From contig CANQPE010000005.1 of NCBI GenBank assembly GCA_947625645.1, forward strand, positions 1 to 61,810: a stretch of 61,810 nt of DNA, read 5' to 3'. The DNA is from an uncultured Clostridia bacterium. Its GTDB lineage: Bacteria > Bacillota > Clostridia > TANB77 > CAG-508. A model generated the notes under the pieces. That model saw nothing but the letters and a program-made list of their open reading frames with translations, was not told where the DNA came from and did no database searches. The first letter of the stretch is position 1, and every line of letters begins with the position of its first letter. The position numbers were made by a program, and so were the translations under genes. Below are positions 1 to 10,003 of the stretch, in pieces.

Positions 1-453
1 GAGATAAAACAATGGCAAATGATAAAAAATGACCATGTACAATACTGGAAAAAATTGCATAACATCAATGAATATTATGCCCATGATGTAAGCAGAAAAA
101 TTGTGACATTTTGTGTAGAAAATCAAGTAAAAGTAATAGCAATTGCAGATTTTAACAGCAACTCCAAAGATACTGGTTATTATTACAGGAAAAAGATAAA
201 AAAATATACGCCAATTTATCTAAGACCCAAAATAACGAAATATTTAAAATACAAAGCGTTTCAAGAAGGGATTTTGTTAAAACTAGTTAGTCCCAAGGAA
301 ACAGCAAGTAAATGTTATCAATGCGGAGGTCTTGTGAAAAGAGGAAAAGATGAATTAAAGGTCACATGTGAAAAGGGACATCATATGGATTATTTTTTTA
401 ACTCGGCGATGAATATAGGGCGAGAGTGCTTACAACTTAAAAACCAAGTCTAG
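1..453 (+). pseudogene. TnpB/IS605 OrfB-like protein, C-terminal part (open at left window edge)
   Basis: Frame is open to base 1. C-terminal zinc-ribbon CxxC...CxxGH followed by DYFFNSAMNI, like the RuvC-III/NAAxNI region of TnpB. N-terminus lies outside the window. Confidence 0.7.
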
Positions 454-577
454 AATATAGAAAAACGCAATTAATATTTTCTAAGCAATAAATTGCTAAG
501 AAAATCTAAATTTCGCATAACTATCTTCTACGTCAAATTTATCGTCTTCGACGATGATTTTCCTAGAATATAGAAAA
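450..577. repeat. Direct repeats CTAGAATATAGAAAA (450-464 and 563-577) flanking two hairpins
   Basis: Two exact 15-bp copies; hairpins at 477-504 and 541-555 (ATCGTC-TTC-GACGAT) between them. Confidence 0.85.
477..504. repeat. Perfect 13-bp inverted repeat (TTTTCTAAGCAAT-AA-ATTGCTAAGAAAA) downstream of the tnpB-like ORF
   Basis: Read directly from sequence. Confidence 0.9.
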
Positions 578-646
578 TCCTATTTGGTGACAAGTAGGTG
601 AGTATATGGACTATATGTCTGTATATTTGTGTTGAATATCGCAGGT

Positions 647-718
647 TATGTACTTTTTCAAAGTACATACGAAGACGTAAAATATTCAAGATATTTGTAC
701 TTTATAGATGAATATTTT
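647..718 (+). promoter_or_regulatory. Structured leader of the EPS operon: two stem-loops (647-669; 679-688/709-718)
   Basis: Perfect IRs TATGTACTTT-TTC-AAAGTACATA and AAAATATTCA...TGAATATTTT immediately upstream of the RBS and ATG at 741. Confidence 0.5.
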
Positions 719-740
719 AAGGGGAAAGAAGGAAAGAACG

Positions 741-1388
741 ATGTACATAAAAGTGAAAAGAGTCATGGATGTGGTATTAGCAATTGTTTTGTTAATGATA
801 TTTGCTATTCCTATGGCAATTGTCGCAATATGCATCAAAGTAGAAGATGGAGATCCCATCATATATAAATCCAAAAGAATGGGAAAAGATTTAAAGGTAT
901 TTGACATCTATAAATTTAGGTCAATGAAAACCCACAGAGAAGAATTACATAGTGAATTATCTCACGAACAAATGGTAACGAAAGTAGGAAAATTTATTAG
1001 AAAGACAAGTTTGGATGAGTTACCACAATTGATTAATATTTTAAAAGGTGAAATGAGTTTTATTGGACCAAGACCATGGATACCAGAGTATTATGAATGG
1101 TTTACGGATGAACAAAAAAGAAGAGTGGAAGTGCTACCAGGGATTTCAGGTTTAGCACAAGTAAAAGGAAGAAATGGAATTAATATCTTTAAAAAAATCC
1201 AATATGACATTGAATACATAGATAATATGAGTTTTAAACAAGATATGAAGCTGATTTTTGAAACAATAAGAGCTGTATTTTCAAAAGCAGATGCAGAAAT
1301 TACAGAGGCAGGCATTAAGGAAGAAATCAGAGAATTAAGAAGCCAACAAGTTGAGGTACATGAAGGAACGTATAATAAAGCAATTTAA
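741..1388 (+). CDS. Undecaprenyl-phosphate sugar phosphotransferase (bacterial sugar transferase family)
   Basis: KRVMDVVLA TM start, YKSKRMGKDLKVFDIYKFRSMK, DELPQLINILKGEMSFIGPRP. RBS-supported ATG at 741. Confidence 0.93.
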   Translation: MYIKVKRVMDVVLAIVLLMIFAIPMAIVAICIKVEDGDPIIYKSKRMGKDLKVFDIYKFRSMKTHREELHSELSHEQMVTKVGKFIRKTSLDELPQLINILKGEMSFIGPRPWIPEYYEWFTDEQKRRVEVLPGISGLAQVKGRNGINIFKKIQYDIEYIDNMSFKQDMKLIFETIRAVFSKADAEITEAGIKEEIRELRSQQVEVHEGTYNKAI

Positions 1389-1464
1389 ACAATTAGTACA
1401 ATTCTGATTTTGAATACAAGTATGTACGTAAGTCAGATTTATGCTTAGAAAGGAATTGTGAAAT

Positions 1465-2553
1465 ATGAAGAAAGTATTATTTGCAGCTACAGTAGATTCT
1501 CACATAAAGCAATTTCATTTGCCATATTTGAAGTGGTTTAAAGAGCATGGATATGAGGTGCACGTGGCTACAAATGGAAAGGAAGTCATTCCTTATTGTG
1601 ATGTAAAACATCAGATTTCTTTTGAAAGAAGTCCATTAAAATTCAATAATATAAAAGCCATTGGGCAATTAAAGAAAATCATAGAAAAAGAACAGTTTGA
1701 AATTATACATTGCCATACACCTATGGGAAGTGTTGTCACAAGATTAGCAGCTCTAAAGGCAAGAAAAAATGGAACAAGAGTGATATACACAGCACATGGC
1801 TTTCATTTTTTCAAAGGAGCTCCCATACAAAATTGGCTAATTTATTATCCAATTGAAAAACTTATGGCAAGATATACAGATTGTTTAATTACAATCAATG
1901 AAGAAGATTATGAATTTGCTAAGAAACACTTAAGAGCAAAACAAATAGAATTGGTTCATGGCGTTGGAGTAGATGAAAGCAAATTTAATTTTAAGATGAC
2001 AGATGAGGAAAAACAAGAATTACGAGAAGAATTGGGATTAAAAAAAGATGATTTTGTTATATCATATGTGGCTGAGTTAAACAAGAATAAAAATCATATT
2101 ATGATAATTCGTGCAGTACGAAAACTTATTGAAGAAGACGGCTACAAAAACATAAAAGTCTTATTAGTAGGAGAAGGTACATATAGAGCATTTTTAGAAA
2201 AAGAAATAGCAAATAGTAAGTTAGATAAAAATGTATTTTTATTAGGATATAGAAAAGATGTACCTAAAATATTAAAAATAACCAATTTGTATGTGTCAAC
2301 AAGTATGAGAGAAGGCTTGCCAGTAAATTTGATAGAAGCTATGATAGCAGGACTACCAATGATTGCGACAGATTGTAGAGGAAATAGAGATATTGCAACA
2401 CAATTAGTAAAGATTGGTGATATAGATGAACTAAGTAAAGAAATAAAAAGTTATATAAAAAATGAAAAAATAACTGAAAATTATAACAAAGAAGAATACA
2501 AATTAAAAAATGTGAAAAAAAGAATGGAGAAAATATATAGCAGTGGAAAATAA
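1465..2553 (+). CDS. Glycosyltransferase family 4 (EpsD-like)
   Basis: MKKVLFAATVDSHIKQFHLPYLKWFKEHGYEVHVATNG; REGLPVNLIEAMIAGLP GT-B C-terminal motif. Confidence 0.9.
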   Translation: MKKVLFAATVDSHIKQFHLPYLKWFKEHGYEVHVATNGKEVIPYCDVKHQISFERSPLKFNNIKAIGQLKKIIEKEQFEIIHCHTPMGSVVTRLAALKARKNGTRVIYTAHGFHFFKGAPIQNWLIYYPIEKLMARYTDCLITINEEDYEFAKKHLRAKQIELVHGVGVDESKFNFKMTDEEKQELREELGLKKDDFVISYVAELNKNKNHIMIIRAVRKLIEEDGYKNIKVLLVGEGTYRAFLEKEIANSKLDKNVFLLGYRKDVPKILKITNLYVSTSMREGLPVNLIEAMIAGLPMIATDCRGNRDIATQLVKIGDIDELSKEIKSYIKNEKITENYNKEEYKLKNVKKRMEKIYSSGK

Positions 2554-3652
2554 AAAAATTAGAATCTTACATATTATACGAAGTATGAATATGGGTGGAG
2601 CAGAGAATTTTATCATGAATTTATATAGGAATATTGATCAGCAAAAAATTCAATTTGATTTTTTGGTAAGTGATAAAGGCATTTTTGATGATGAAATAAA
2701 AAAGCTGGGAGGAAAAATATACTATATAAAATATATTACCGAAATAGGACAGTTTAAATATGTTAAAGAATTAACTTCATTTTTTATGAATCACTCTGAA
2801 TATACAATTATACATTCACATCTAGATCAAGTTTCGGGAATTGTTTTAGAAACGGCAAACAAATGTCATATACCAAATCGAATTGCTCATAGCCATAATA
2901 CAAAGAATACGAATAATTTCATGATAAAAATATATAAAAAATATTTGCAGTCAAAAATTAATAAAAATGCAACACATTATTTTGCTTGTGGGGAAGAGGC
3001 GGCGAAATGGTTATATAAAAAGAAATTCAAGGAGGCAGTAATAGTTCCTAATAGTATAGATTTACAAAGATTTAACTTTGATGAAGAACAAAGAAATCAT
3101 ATTAGACAAGAATTAAATATTGACAAGAATGCACTTATTATCGGACATATTGGGAGGTTTACAAAACAAAAAAATCATAAATTTTTAATAGAAATTTTTA
3201 AAGAGTATCAAAGAATAGATTCTAATTCTAAATTAATTTTAGTAGGAGATGGAAAGTTAAAACAAAAGATAAAAAAAATTGTGGAGAATAAAAACTTAAA
3301 ACAAAAAGTCATGTTTTTAGAAAATAGACAAGATATAGAAAAGATGTATAGTATATTTGATTTATTATTATTTCCATCATTGTTTGAAGGAATGAGTTTA
3401 GTCACAATAGAAGCACAGGCAACAGGACTTCCGATATTGTGTTCAAATACGATTGACAAAAAAACAAATGTTACGGGAACTATAGAGTTTATGAGCTTAA
3501 AACAAACTCCAAAAGAATGGGCAGAAAAAATTAGAATGATGAAAAAAGAAAGATATGAAAAAAATAACGAAATGATAAAGGAAACGAAGTATAATATAGC
3601 TACATTAGCTAGAAATATAGAAAGAATATACTATAATATGACATTAAATTGA
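2543..3652 (+). CDS. Glycosyltransferase family 4 (EpsF-like)
   Basis: RILHIIRSMNMGGAENFIMNLYR; PSLFEGMSLVTIEAQATGLP. GTG start overlapping the upstream gene. Confidence 0.9.
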   Translation: MENKKIRILHIIRSMNMGGAENFIMNLYRNIDQQKIQFDFLVSDKGIFDDEIKKLGGKIYYIKYITEIGQFKYVKELTSFFMNHSEYTIIHSHLDQVSGIVLETANKCHIPNRIAHSHNTKNTNNFMIKIYKKYLQSKINKNATHYFACGEEAAKWLYKKKFKEAVIVPNSIDLQRFNFDEEQRNHIRQELNIDKNALIIGHIGRFTKQKNHKFLIEIFKEYQRIDSNSKLILVGDGKLKQKIKKIVENKNLKQKVMFLENRQDIEKMYSIFDLLLFPSLFEGMSLVTIEAQATGLPILCSNTIDKKTNVTGTIEFMSLKQTPKEWAEKIRMMKKERYEKNNEMIKETKYNIATLARNIERIYYNMTLN

Positions 3653-3683
3653 AACAAATTTTTCACAAATAGAAAGGGAAAAG

Positions 3684-4778
3684 ATGAGCGAAAATAAGGA
3701 AGATTACAGTGGAATAAATAATAGAAATATAGGACTAGATTTTCTAAGAATTATTTGTATGGTAATGATATTGATATTACATTATTTGTCAAAAGGAGGT
3801 TTACTAGATGCACAAAATAGTAATCATACAAATTATATCACATATAACATTCTTGAAACTTTAGCAATTATAGCCGTTAATTGCTATATTCTGATTAGCG
3901 GATATTTTTTAGTAAAATCTGAATTTAAAATAAAAAAATTTTTAAATTTATGGGGAGAAGTATTCTTTTATTCTGTTACCATTTATGTAGTATTGTACTT
4001 ATTTGGATTAATAGAATTTAAATTTACTGATGTAATAAAAAGCATAGTTCCAGTAGTAACCAAGCAATATTGGTTTGTGAATGTATATTTAGTTATGTAC
4101 TTATTGATGCCGTTCTTAAATAAATTAATATATGCATTAGGAAAAGAGGAGTTTAAAAAATTATTAATACTTCTTATTATTATATTTTCGGTTATGACAG
4201 TATTACCAGCTGAATGGTGCTTAGATAAAACAGGAGGATATGGAATCATATGGTTTGTATGTTTATATTTTATAGGTGCATACATTAGATTGTTTATTGC
4301 AAATGATTATATAGAAAAATATCATAATAAATGGATTTTTATATATTTTATTTGTGTTATTTTTATCGTAGTGGCAAAACTATCGATAGACTGGATATGC
4401 AAAAAGCTAGTGATAAATGCAAAAGGTGAAAAAGTATGGGCATATAATAATCCAGTAATTCTTATAGAATCTATAATGTTATTTTTATATTTTAATTCTT
4501 TAAGAATAAAAAGTAAATGGATTAGCAAAATGATATTAAAGATTGCACCTCTCACTTTCGCAGTATACTTAATTCATGAACAAACGGTCCTAAGTAAAAT
4601 TTTGTATTCAAATATATTACATACTGAGATATGTTACAATAATTCATTTGGTGTATGGATTGTTATGGGAAGTGTTTTATTAATTTTCTGTATTTGTGTC
4701 ATTATAGAATATATAAGAAAAAGTAGTTTGACTTTTATAAAAAATAAGATAAAAAATATCAAAATATTAAATCAGTAA
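3684..4778 (+). CDS. Acyltransferase family 3 membrane protein
   Basis: GLDFLRIICMVMILILHY N-terminus, multiple TM segments. Confidence 0.87.
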   Translation: MSENKEDYSGINNRNIGLDFLRIICMVMILILHYLSKGGLLDAQNSNHTNYITYNILETLAIIAVNCYILISGYFLVKSEFKIKKFLNLWGEVFFYSVTIYVVLYLFGLIEFKFTDVIKSIVPVVTKQYWFVNVYLVMYLLMPFLNKLIYALGKEEFKKLLILLIIIFSVMTVLPAEWCLDKTGGYGIIWFVCLYFIGAYIRLFIANDYIEKYHNKWIFIYFICVIFIVVAKLSIDWICKKLVINAKGEKVWAYNNPVILIESIMLFLYFNSLRIKSKWISKMILKIAPLTFAVYLIHEQTVLSKILYSNILHTEICYNNSFGVWIVMGSVLLIFCICVIIEYIRKSSLTFIKNKIKNIKILNQ

Positions 4779-4802
4779 AAATAAGATAAGGAGTTATATG
4801 TA

Positions 4803-5705
4803 ATGATAAAAAAATTAACAATAATTACACCAACTTATAACAGAGCTAATAAAATTAGAATGGCTTTTGCATCATTGCAAGAACAATCAATGCAAGAATT
4901 TGAATGGCTTATTATTGACGATGGAAGTCAAGATAATACATCTGAAATAGTGAACAAATTAAAAAAAGAAGCTAAATTTCCAATTCATTATATAAAACAA
5001 AAGAATCAGGGAAAACATATAGCTTTGAATCAAGCATTTAAAATTGTTTCTACGGAATTACTTATGATATTAGATAGTGATGATACATTAATAAACACAG
5101 CAGTAAGAGATATATTAGAAGTTCATAATAAATATAAAGAAAATAAGGATGTAATGGGGTATGTTTATCAAAAAGGAAATTTTTTTAATAAAGATCAAAA
5201 AATGACACCTGAATTTGCATCAGAGGAATTTTTAGCTAATTATAATAAGTATATTATCAATAAAGGAATAAAAGGCGATAAAGCAGAAGTGTTTAAAACA
5301 TCTATCATTTGCCAATATGAATTTCCAAAATTTGAAGATGAAAAATTTTTGGGGGAAGGTGTTTTATGGAGCAAGATGTCTCATCACTATAATATGATTT
5401 TTTGCAATAAAGTTATTTATTTGTGTGAATATTTGGAAGATGGATTAACAAAAAGTGGGCGAGAACTAAGAATCAGAAATCCTAAAGGTGGAAGATATCA
5501 TGCAAAAGAATATTTAAGTAAAAGATATAGCATAAAGGTACGAATAAAAAATGCGTTATTATATTTAATATATAGCAAAATATTAGGAGAAAGTTACTTT
5601 GAAACAATAAAAAAGGCAAGGTATAAAGTATTGTTAGTAGTTATAAAAATACCGAGTGAAATGTTATATTGGTATTGGAATAAAAAATATATTAGGAGAA
5701 AATGA
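4803..5705 (+). CDS. Glycosyltransferase family 2
   Basis: LTIITPTYNRANKI, LIIDDGSQDNTSEI, LDSDDTL. Confidence 0.92.
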   Translation: MIKKLTIITPTYNRANKIRMAFASLQEQSMQEFEWLIIDDGSQDNTSEIVNKLKKEAKFPIHYIKQKNQGKHIALNQAFKIVSTELLMILDSDDTLINTAVRDILEVHNKYKENKDVMGYVYQKGNFFNKDQKMTPEFASEEFLANYNKYIINKGIKGDKAEVFKTSIICQYEFPKFEDEKFLGEGVLWSKMSHHYNMIFCNKVIYLCEYLEDGLTKSGRELRIRNPKGGRYHAKEYLSKRYSIKVRIKNALLYLIYSKILGESYFETIKKARYKVLLVVIKIPSEMLYWYWNKKYIRRK

Positions 5706-6814
5706 TGATTAGAATATTACAGGTAATAGCTAGCATGAATGCAGGCGGTATGGAATCAATGATAATGAATTATTATCGTAAAATGGATAGAAATGAAATA
5801 CAATTTGATTTTTTGTTATTTACGAAACAGAAAGTTTTTTATGAAGATGAAATTTTGAGCTTAGGGGGAAAAATTTATAAAGTAACACCAAGAAGAGAAA
5901 ATTTAATAAAAAACAAACAAGAAGTTAAACAATTTTTCAAACAAAATCACTATGATATTGCAGAATTTCATCAAGGAATTACATATTTTTATCCATTGAA
6001 AATGGCCAAAAAATATAATGTACAAACGAGAATTATACATAATCATGGCATTGATAGAAATTTTTTAAAAAAATTTAAGTTATATAATGAAATATATGCT
6101 AAAAACAGAATTAGCAACTTAGCAACTAATTATTTTACTTGTTCAAATGAAGTAAATAACCAATTATTTTCCAAAAGTGTTATCAAGAATAAAAAAATAG
6201 AAATAGTTGAAAATGCAATAGATGTTGAAAAATATAAATTTAATCAATTTGACAAAACAAAGTTAAGGGAAGAACTAAAAATAGATAGGGATGTGCTTGT
6301 ATATGGGCATATTGGAACATTTACATATCCTAAAAATCATGATTTTTTAATAAAAATATTTAAAAAAATAATAGAAAAGCAACCCAATAGCGTTTTACTG
6401 CTAATTGGAGAAGGCCCATTAAAAGATTGCATACAGAAACAAGTTAAGGATGAAAATTTATTACACCAAGTAAAATTTTTGGGTGTTAGAAAGGATGTTG
6501 AAAAAATATTGTCTTTAATGGATTGTCTGCTATTCCCGTCGCTATTTGAGGGAATTCCTTTGACATTGATAGAAGCACAGGCAAATGGAATACCCATTAT
6601 TATGTCGGATAGGATTTCCAAACACACCGTAGTGAATGATAATTGCATACAAGTTTCTCTAGAAAATCCAGATAAATGGATTGATAAAAGTTTAAAAGTG
6701 GTAATGCAAAATCAAGAAGAAACTAGAATGCAAAAAAATGAAGATATGAGAAAAACAAATTTTGATATTGACAAGGCTGTTGAAAAATTAAAAAATATTT
6801 ACAATAGTTATTGA
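5702..6814 (+). CDS. Glycosyltransferase family 4 (EpsF-like paralogue)
   Basis: IRILQVIASMNAGGMESMIMNYYR; PSLFEGIPLTLIEAQANGIP. Confidence 0.9.
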   Translation: MMIRILQVIASMNAGGMESMIMNYYRKMDRNEIQFDFLLFTKQKVFYEDEILSLGGKIYKVTPRRENLIKNKQEVKQFFKQNHYDIAEFHQGITYFYPLKMAKKYNVQTRIIHNHGIDRNFLKKFKLYNEIYAKNRISNLATNYFTCSNEVNNQLFSKSVIKNKKIEIVENAIDVEKYKFNQFDKTKLREELKIDRDVLVYGHIGTFTYPKNHDFLIKIFKKIIEKQPNSVLLLIGEGPLKDCIQKQVKDENLLHQVKFLGVRKDVEKILSLMDCLLFPSLFEGIPLTLIEAQANGIPIIMSDRISKHTVVNDNCIQVSLENPDKWIDKSLKVVMQNQEETRMQKNEDMRKTNFDIDKAVEKLKNIYNSY

Positions 6815-6836
6815 TAGAAACTAGAAGGGAGTTTTA

Positions 6837-8000
6837 ATGGTAATTTTTACAAGTACACTATTTTTAATATTTCCAATCATTTCAGCACCTGTTGTGGTAT
6901 TAGCCATGTTGAAATATGGAAAATATAGAAAATTCTATGGTTTGTTATTAGCTATGATATTGGGAATGATTATGTATCATATCGATTTGACTAATTTGGA
7001 TATAGATTTAAAAGTATATTATAATTATATGAACCATTATAAATTTATGAACTTTATAGAAATGAAAGATATATTGCTAACGCAAAAAGAGCCTATTACT
7101 AATTTCTTATTTTATATAATATCATTGACTGGAAATTTTGAAATTTGGCAATTTGTAACCACAGTAATCAATTACTTTATTATATTTTATATTTTTGCTG
7201 ACTATGCTAAAATAAATCAAGTTGATAATAAGTTTTACGGATTAATTTTGATAACAACAATATTTTGGCTAAATAATATTTTTTTATTAACAGCAATAAG
7301 AAATAACGTAGCTTTAACAATTTATATATTAGTTTTATATAATGAATATATTAAAAAAAAGAAAAACTTTATATATAAATTGTTATATATTGTTCCCGTA
7401 TGTATTCATATGACATTAATTATAGGAGTTATTATTAGAATTTTATTGAATATAAATTTGCGCAAAAATAAAGTAATATTATTATTTGGATTGCTTATTT
7501 ATGCTTTTTCTCCAAATTTAATAATAACAATTTCAAATTTAATAGGAGACTTATCATTGTTTTCAGATTTATCATTAAAAACAAGTTATTATACAGAATT
7601 AACAACAAGCTTTAATACAAATAGCATAGTACATATAGTATTTTTAGTATTAATGATAGTATTATATTACAATATCAAAAGAAAAAATTCGAGAGAAGTG
7701 CAAAATACCGAATTATATAAAGCAACGGAAGTATATCTGTTGTTCAATTTATGTTCATTTAATTATTGGGATATTTTTTATAGATGGTTTGATATGAGTG
7801 TTATACTATTTGCATTCATTTTAATGGATAATATAAGTATTATAAAAAAATACATGAAATTCATTATATTGGTAATGTTTTTAAGTATACTGATTTCATG
7901 CTATATACAATTTTCTAACTTACAGAAGTTAAATATACAAAAAAACATAGGTCAATATTGTTATAAAAATGTTATTACTATATTTAATAAAGAGGTATAA
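6837..8000 (+). CDS. EpsG-like / Wzy-type polysaccharide polymerase
   Basis: Polytopic membrane protein within the GT cluster; EpsG-family-like layout. Confidence 0.7.
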   Translation: MVIFTSTLFLIFPIISAPVVVLAMLKYGKYRKFYGLLLAMILGMIMYHIDLTNLDIDLKVYYNYMNHYKFMNFIEMKDILLTQKEPITNFLFYIISLTGNFEIWQFVTTVINYFIIFYIFADYAKINQVDNKFYGLILITTIFWLNNIFLLTAIRNNVALTIYILVLYNEYIKKKKNFIYKLLYIVPVCIHMTLIIGVIIRILLNINLRKNKVILLFGLLIYAFSPNLIITISNLIGDLSLFSDLSLKTSYYTELTTSFNTNSIVHIVFLVLMIVLYYNIKRKNSREVQNTELYKATEVYLLFNLCSFNYWDIFYRWFDMSVILFAFILMDNISIIKKYMKFIILVMFLSILISCYIQFSNLQKLNIQKNIGQYCYKNVITIFNKEV

Positions 8001-8002
8001 AA

Positions 8003-8998
8003 ATGACCAAAATCAGTTTTATCATTCCAACATATAATTCTGAAACCTATATAAGAAGATGTTTAGAAAGCATATTGAGCTATAAAGAAGACGACATAGA
8101 AATTGTTGTAGTAAATGATGGTTCAACGGATACAACAGAATTAATTGTAAAAGAATATGAACAGAAAGATAAAAGAATAAAATATTTTTACAAAGAAAAT
8201 TCAGGGGTAAGTGCAACTAGAAATTTTGGAATTGAAAGGGTAAAAGGAGAATATGTAATTTTTATTGATGCAGATGATTATTTAGAACCAAAGAGCATAG
8301 AGAAACTTCATGAATTAATTGAAAAGAATAGAGATATTGATTTATATATTATGCCATATATTGTACGAGATGGTACTACACCGATTTTTGAAGATTATGA
8401 TTATTTGAATCATATGGAATATTTTGATAAAAAAAGTATTCAACAATTGATACCATATTTTATTGGCAATGTAAATGAAAGAGGAGAGAGAATACCTAAT
8501 ATTATGGCAGGCGTATGGTCAAAAATTTTCAAGACAGAAATTATAAAAATGAACCAAATTAAGATGCTAGAAGAAATACAAATAACGGAAGATTTGTGTT
8601 TTTTGATAGAGTATATAACATGTTGCAATAAGATAAAATTTGAAAAAATCTATTATTATAATTATGTTAAAAGCAATACAAACTCTATTACGCATACATA
8701 TATAAAAAATTTATATGAACAACTTGAAAAGGGATTAAATTATACAGAATTTATTTTACAAAGAAAAAATATTAATTTAGATAATGTTATTATGTATAAG
8801 AAATTCTATAATATATATGCAAGTATAGTTAATGAATGTAGTAGTAGTAAATCTTTTTTTGAAAAAAGAAAAAATATAATTCAGGTAAGTAAATTTATTC
8901 AAAAGGGCAAAATAAAAGGGTTATCTAAAAAAGAAAAGGTTATATATTTTTTAACACGAATACAAGTAACATTACCATTTATTATTTATTATAAATAG
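8003..8998 (+). CDS. Glycosyltransferase family 2
   Basis: ISFIIPTYNSETYIRRCLESIL, VVNDGSTDTTE, FIDADDYLEP. Confidence 0.93.
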   Translation: MTKISFIIPTYNSETYIRRCLESILSYKEDDIEIVVVNDGSTDTTELIVKEYEQKDKRIKYFYKENSGVSATRNFGIERVKGEYVIFIDADDYLEPKSIEKLHELIEKNRDIDLYIMPYIVRDGTTPIFEDYDYLNHMEYFDKKSIQQLIPYFIGNVNERGERIPNIMAGVWSKIFKTEIIKMNQIKMLEEIQITEDLCFLIEYITCCNKIKFEKIYYYNYVKSNTNSITHTYIKNLYEQLEKGLNYTEFILQRKNINLDNVIMYKKFYNIYASIVNECSSSKSFFEKRKNIIQVSKFIQKGKIKGLSKKEKVIYFLTRIQVTLPFIIYYK

Positions 8999-9006
8999 GA
9001 GAAAAA

Positions 9007-9987
9007 ATGGAAGAAAATTTTATAACAGTAAATAAAAGTAAAATTATAAAAATGATTGCAATTATGATGATGATTTTTTTGCATTGTTTTATGAATGAGT
9101 CTAATTATGTATCATTAACAAAACCATTTGGTTTTAGCATTGAAAAAATAATCTCTAATGCTTGTGGTATATGTGTTGGAATTTTTACTTTTTTATCTGG
9201 CTATGGATTATATATTACCATAGGGAATGAAAAAAATACATGTGGTAGGCTCACAAGAATAAAAAATATATTATACCATTATTGGTTTATATTTTTAATA
9301 TTTATACCAATAGGAGTTCTATTAGGAAAATATGAATTTAATGTCAAAAGGATTATTTTGAATTTTTTTTTAATACAATCAAATTATAATTATGAATGGT
9401 GGTATATGACATTTTATATTATCATGCTAGCAGTTTATCCATTTTGTTTAAAAATAATAGAAAAAAAATGGAATATAATTGTTTCTTTCTTTCTGATGAT
9501 ATTAGGGATGGGCATGGTAAAGTTTGCTGAAATATTTAGTCAAGTTCAAATTATTTATCGAATTATTGATATAGTATTTATTTGGCAATTTCTGTTTGTA
9601 TTAGGAATGTATTTTTCAAAATATAAAATATTTGATAAATTTAACTATTTAAAAAATAAAAAAATGGTTGTATTGAGTTTATTTGTATTAATGATTTCTT
9701 TATTTATAATAGCAGATATTCCGGTAATAGGAGAAATTTATAAAATGCTTTCTGTGGTTCCTATTATTTATTGTTTATCGCTACTTATTACTGAAAATAC
9801 TATATTATTAAAATTAAGTAAATATTGTACAGATATATGGTTAACACATACTTTTATAACTACATATTTTCTGTCCGAATTTATATATTCATTAAAAAAT
9901 ACGATTGTTATATATGTGGTAGCTGTTATTTTATCATTATTTTTAGCATATTTAACTGAAACTTTATTTACAATGATAAAAAAATGA
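9007..9987 (+). CDS. Acyltransferase family 3 membrane protein
   Basis: KMIAIMMMIFLHCF N-terminus, polytopic, fucose 4-O-acetylase-like layout. Confidence 0.8.
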   Translation: MEENFITVNKSKIIKMIAIMMMIFLHCFMNESNYVSLTKPFGFSIEKIISNACGICVGIFTFLSGYGLYITIGNEKNTCGRLTRIKNILYHYWFIFLIFIPIGVLLGKYEFNVKRIILNFFLIQSNYNYEWWYMTFYIIMLAVYPFCLKIIEKKWNIIVSFFLMILGMGMVKFAEIFSQVQIIYRIIDIVFIWQFLFVLGMYFSKYKIFDKFNYLKNKKMVVLSLFVLMISLFIIADIPVIGEIYKMLSVVPIIYCLSLLITENTILLKLSKYCTDIWLTHTFITTYFLSEFIYSLKNTIVIYVVAVILSLFLAYLTETLFTMIKK

Positions 9988-10003
9988 AGGAGTTGATTTT
10001 AAA

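Noticed and set aside
629-868. 79-aa plus-strand ORF (MLNIAGYVLFQSTYEDVKYSRYLYF...)
   Set aside because: Overlaps the EPS leader hairpins and the sugar transferase in another frame; no family resemblance.
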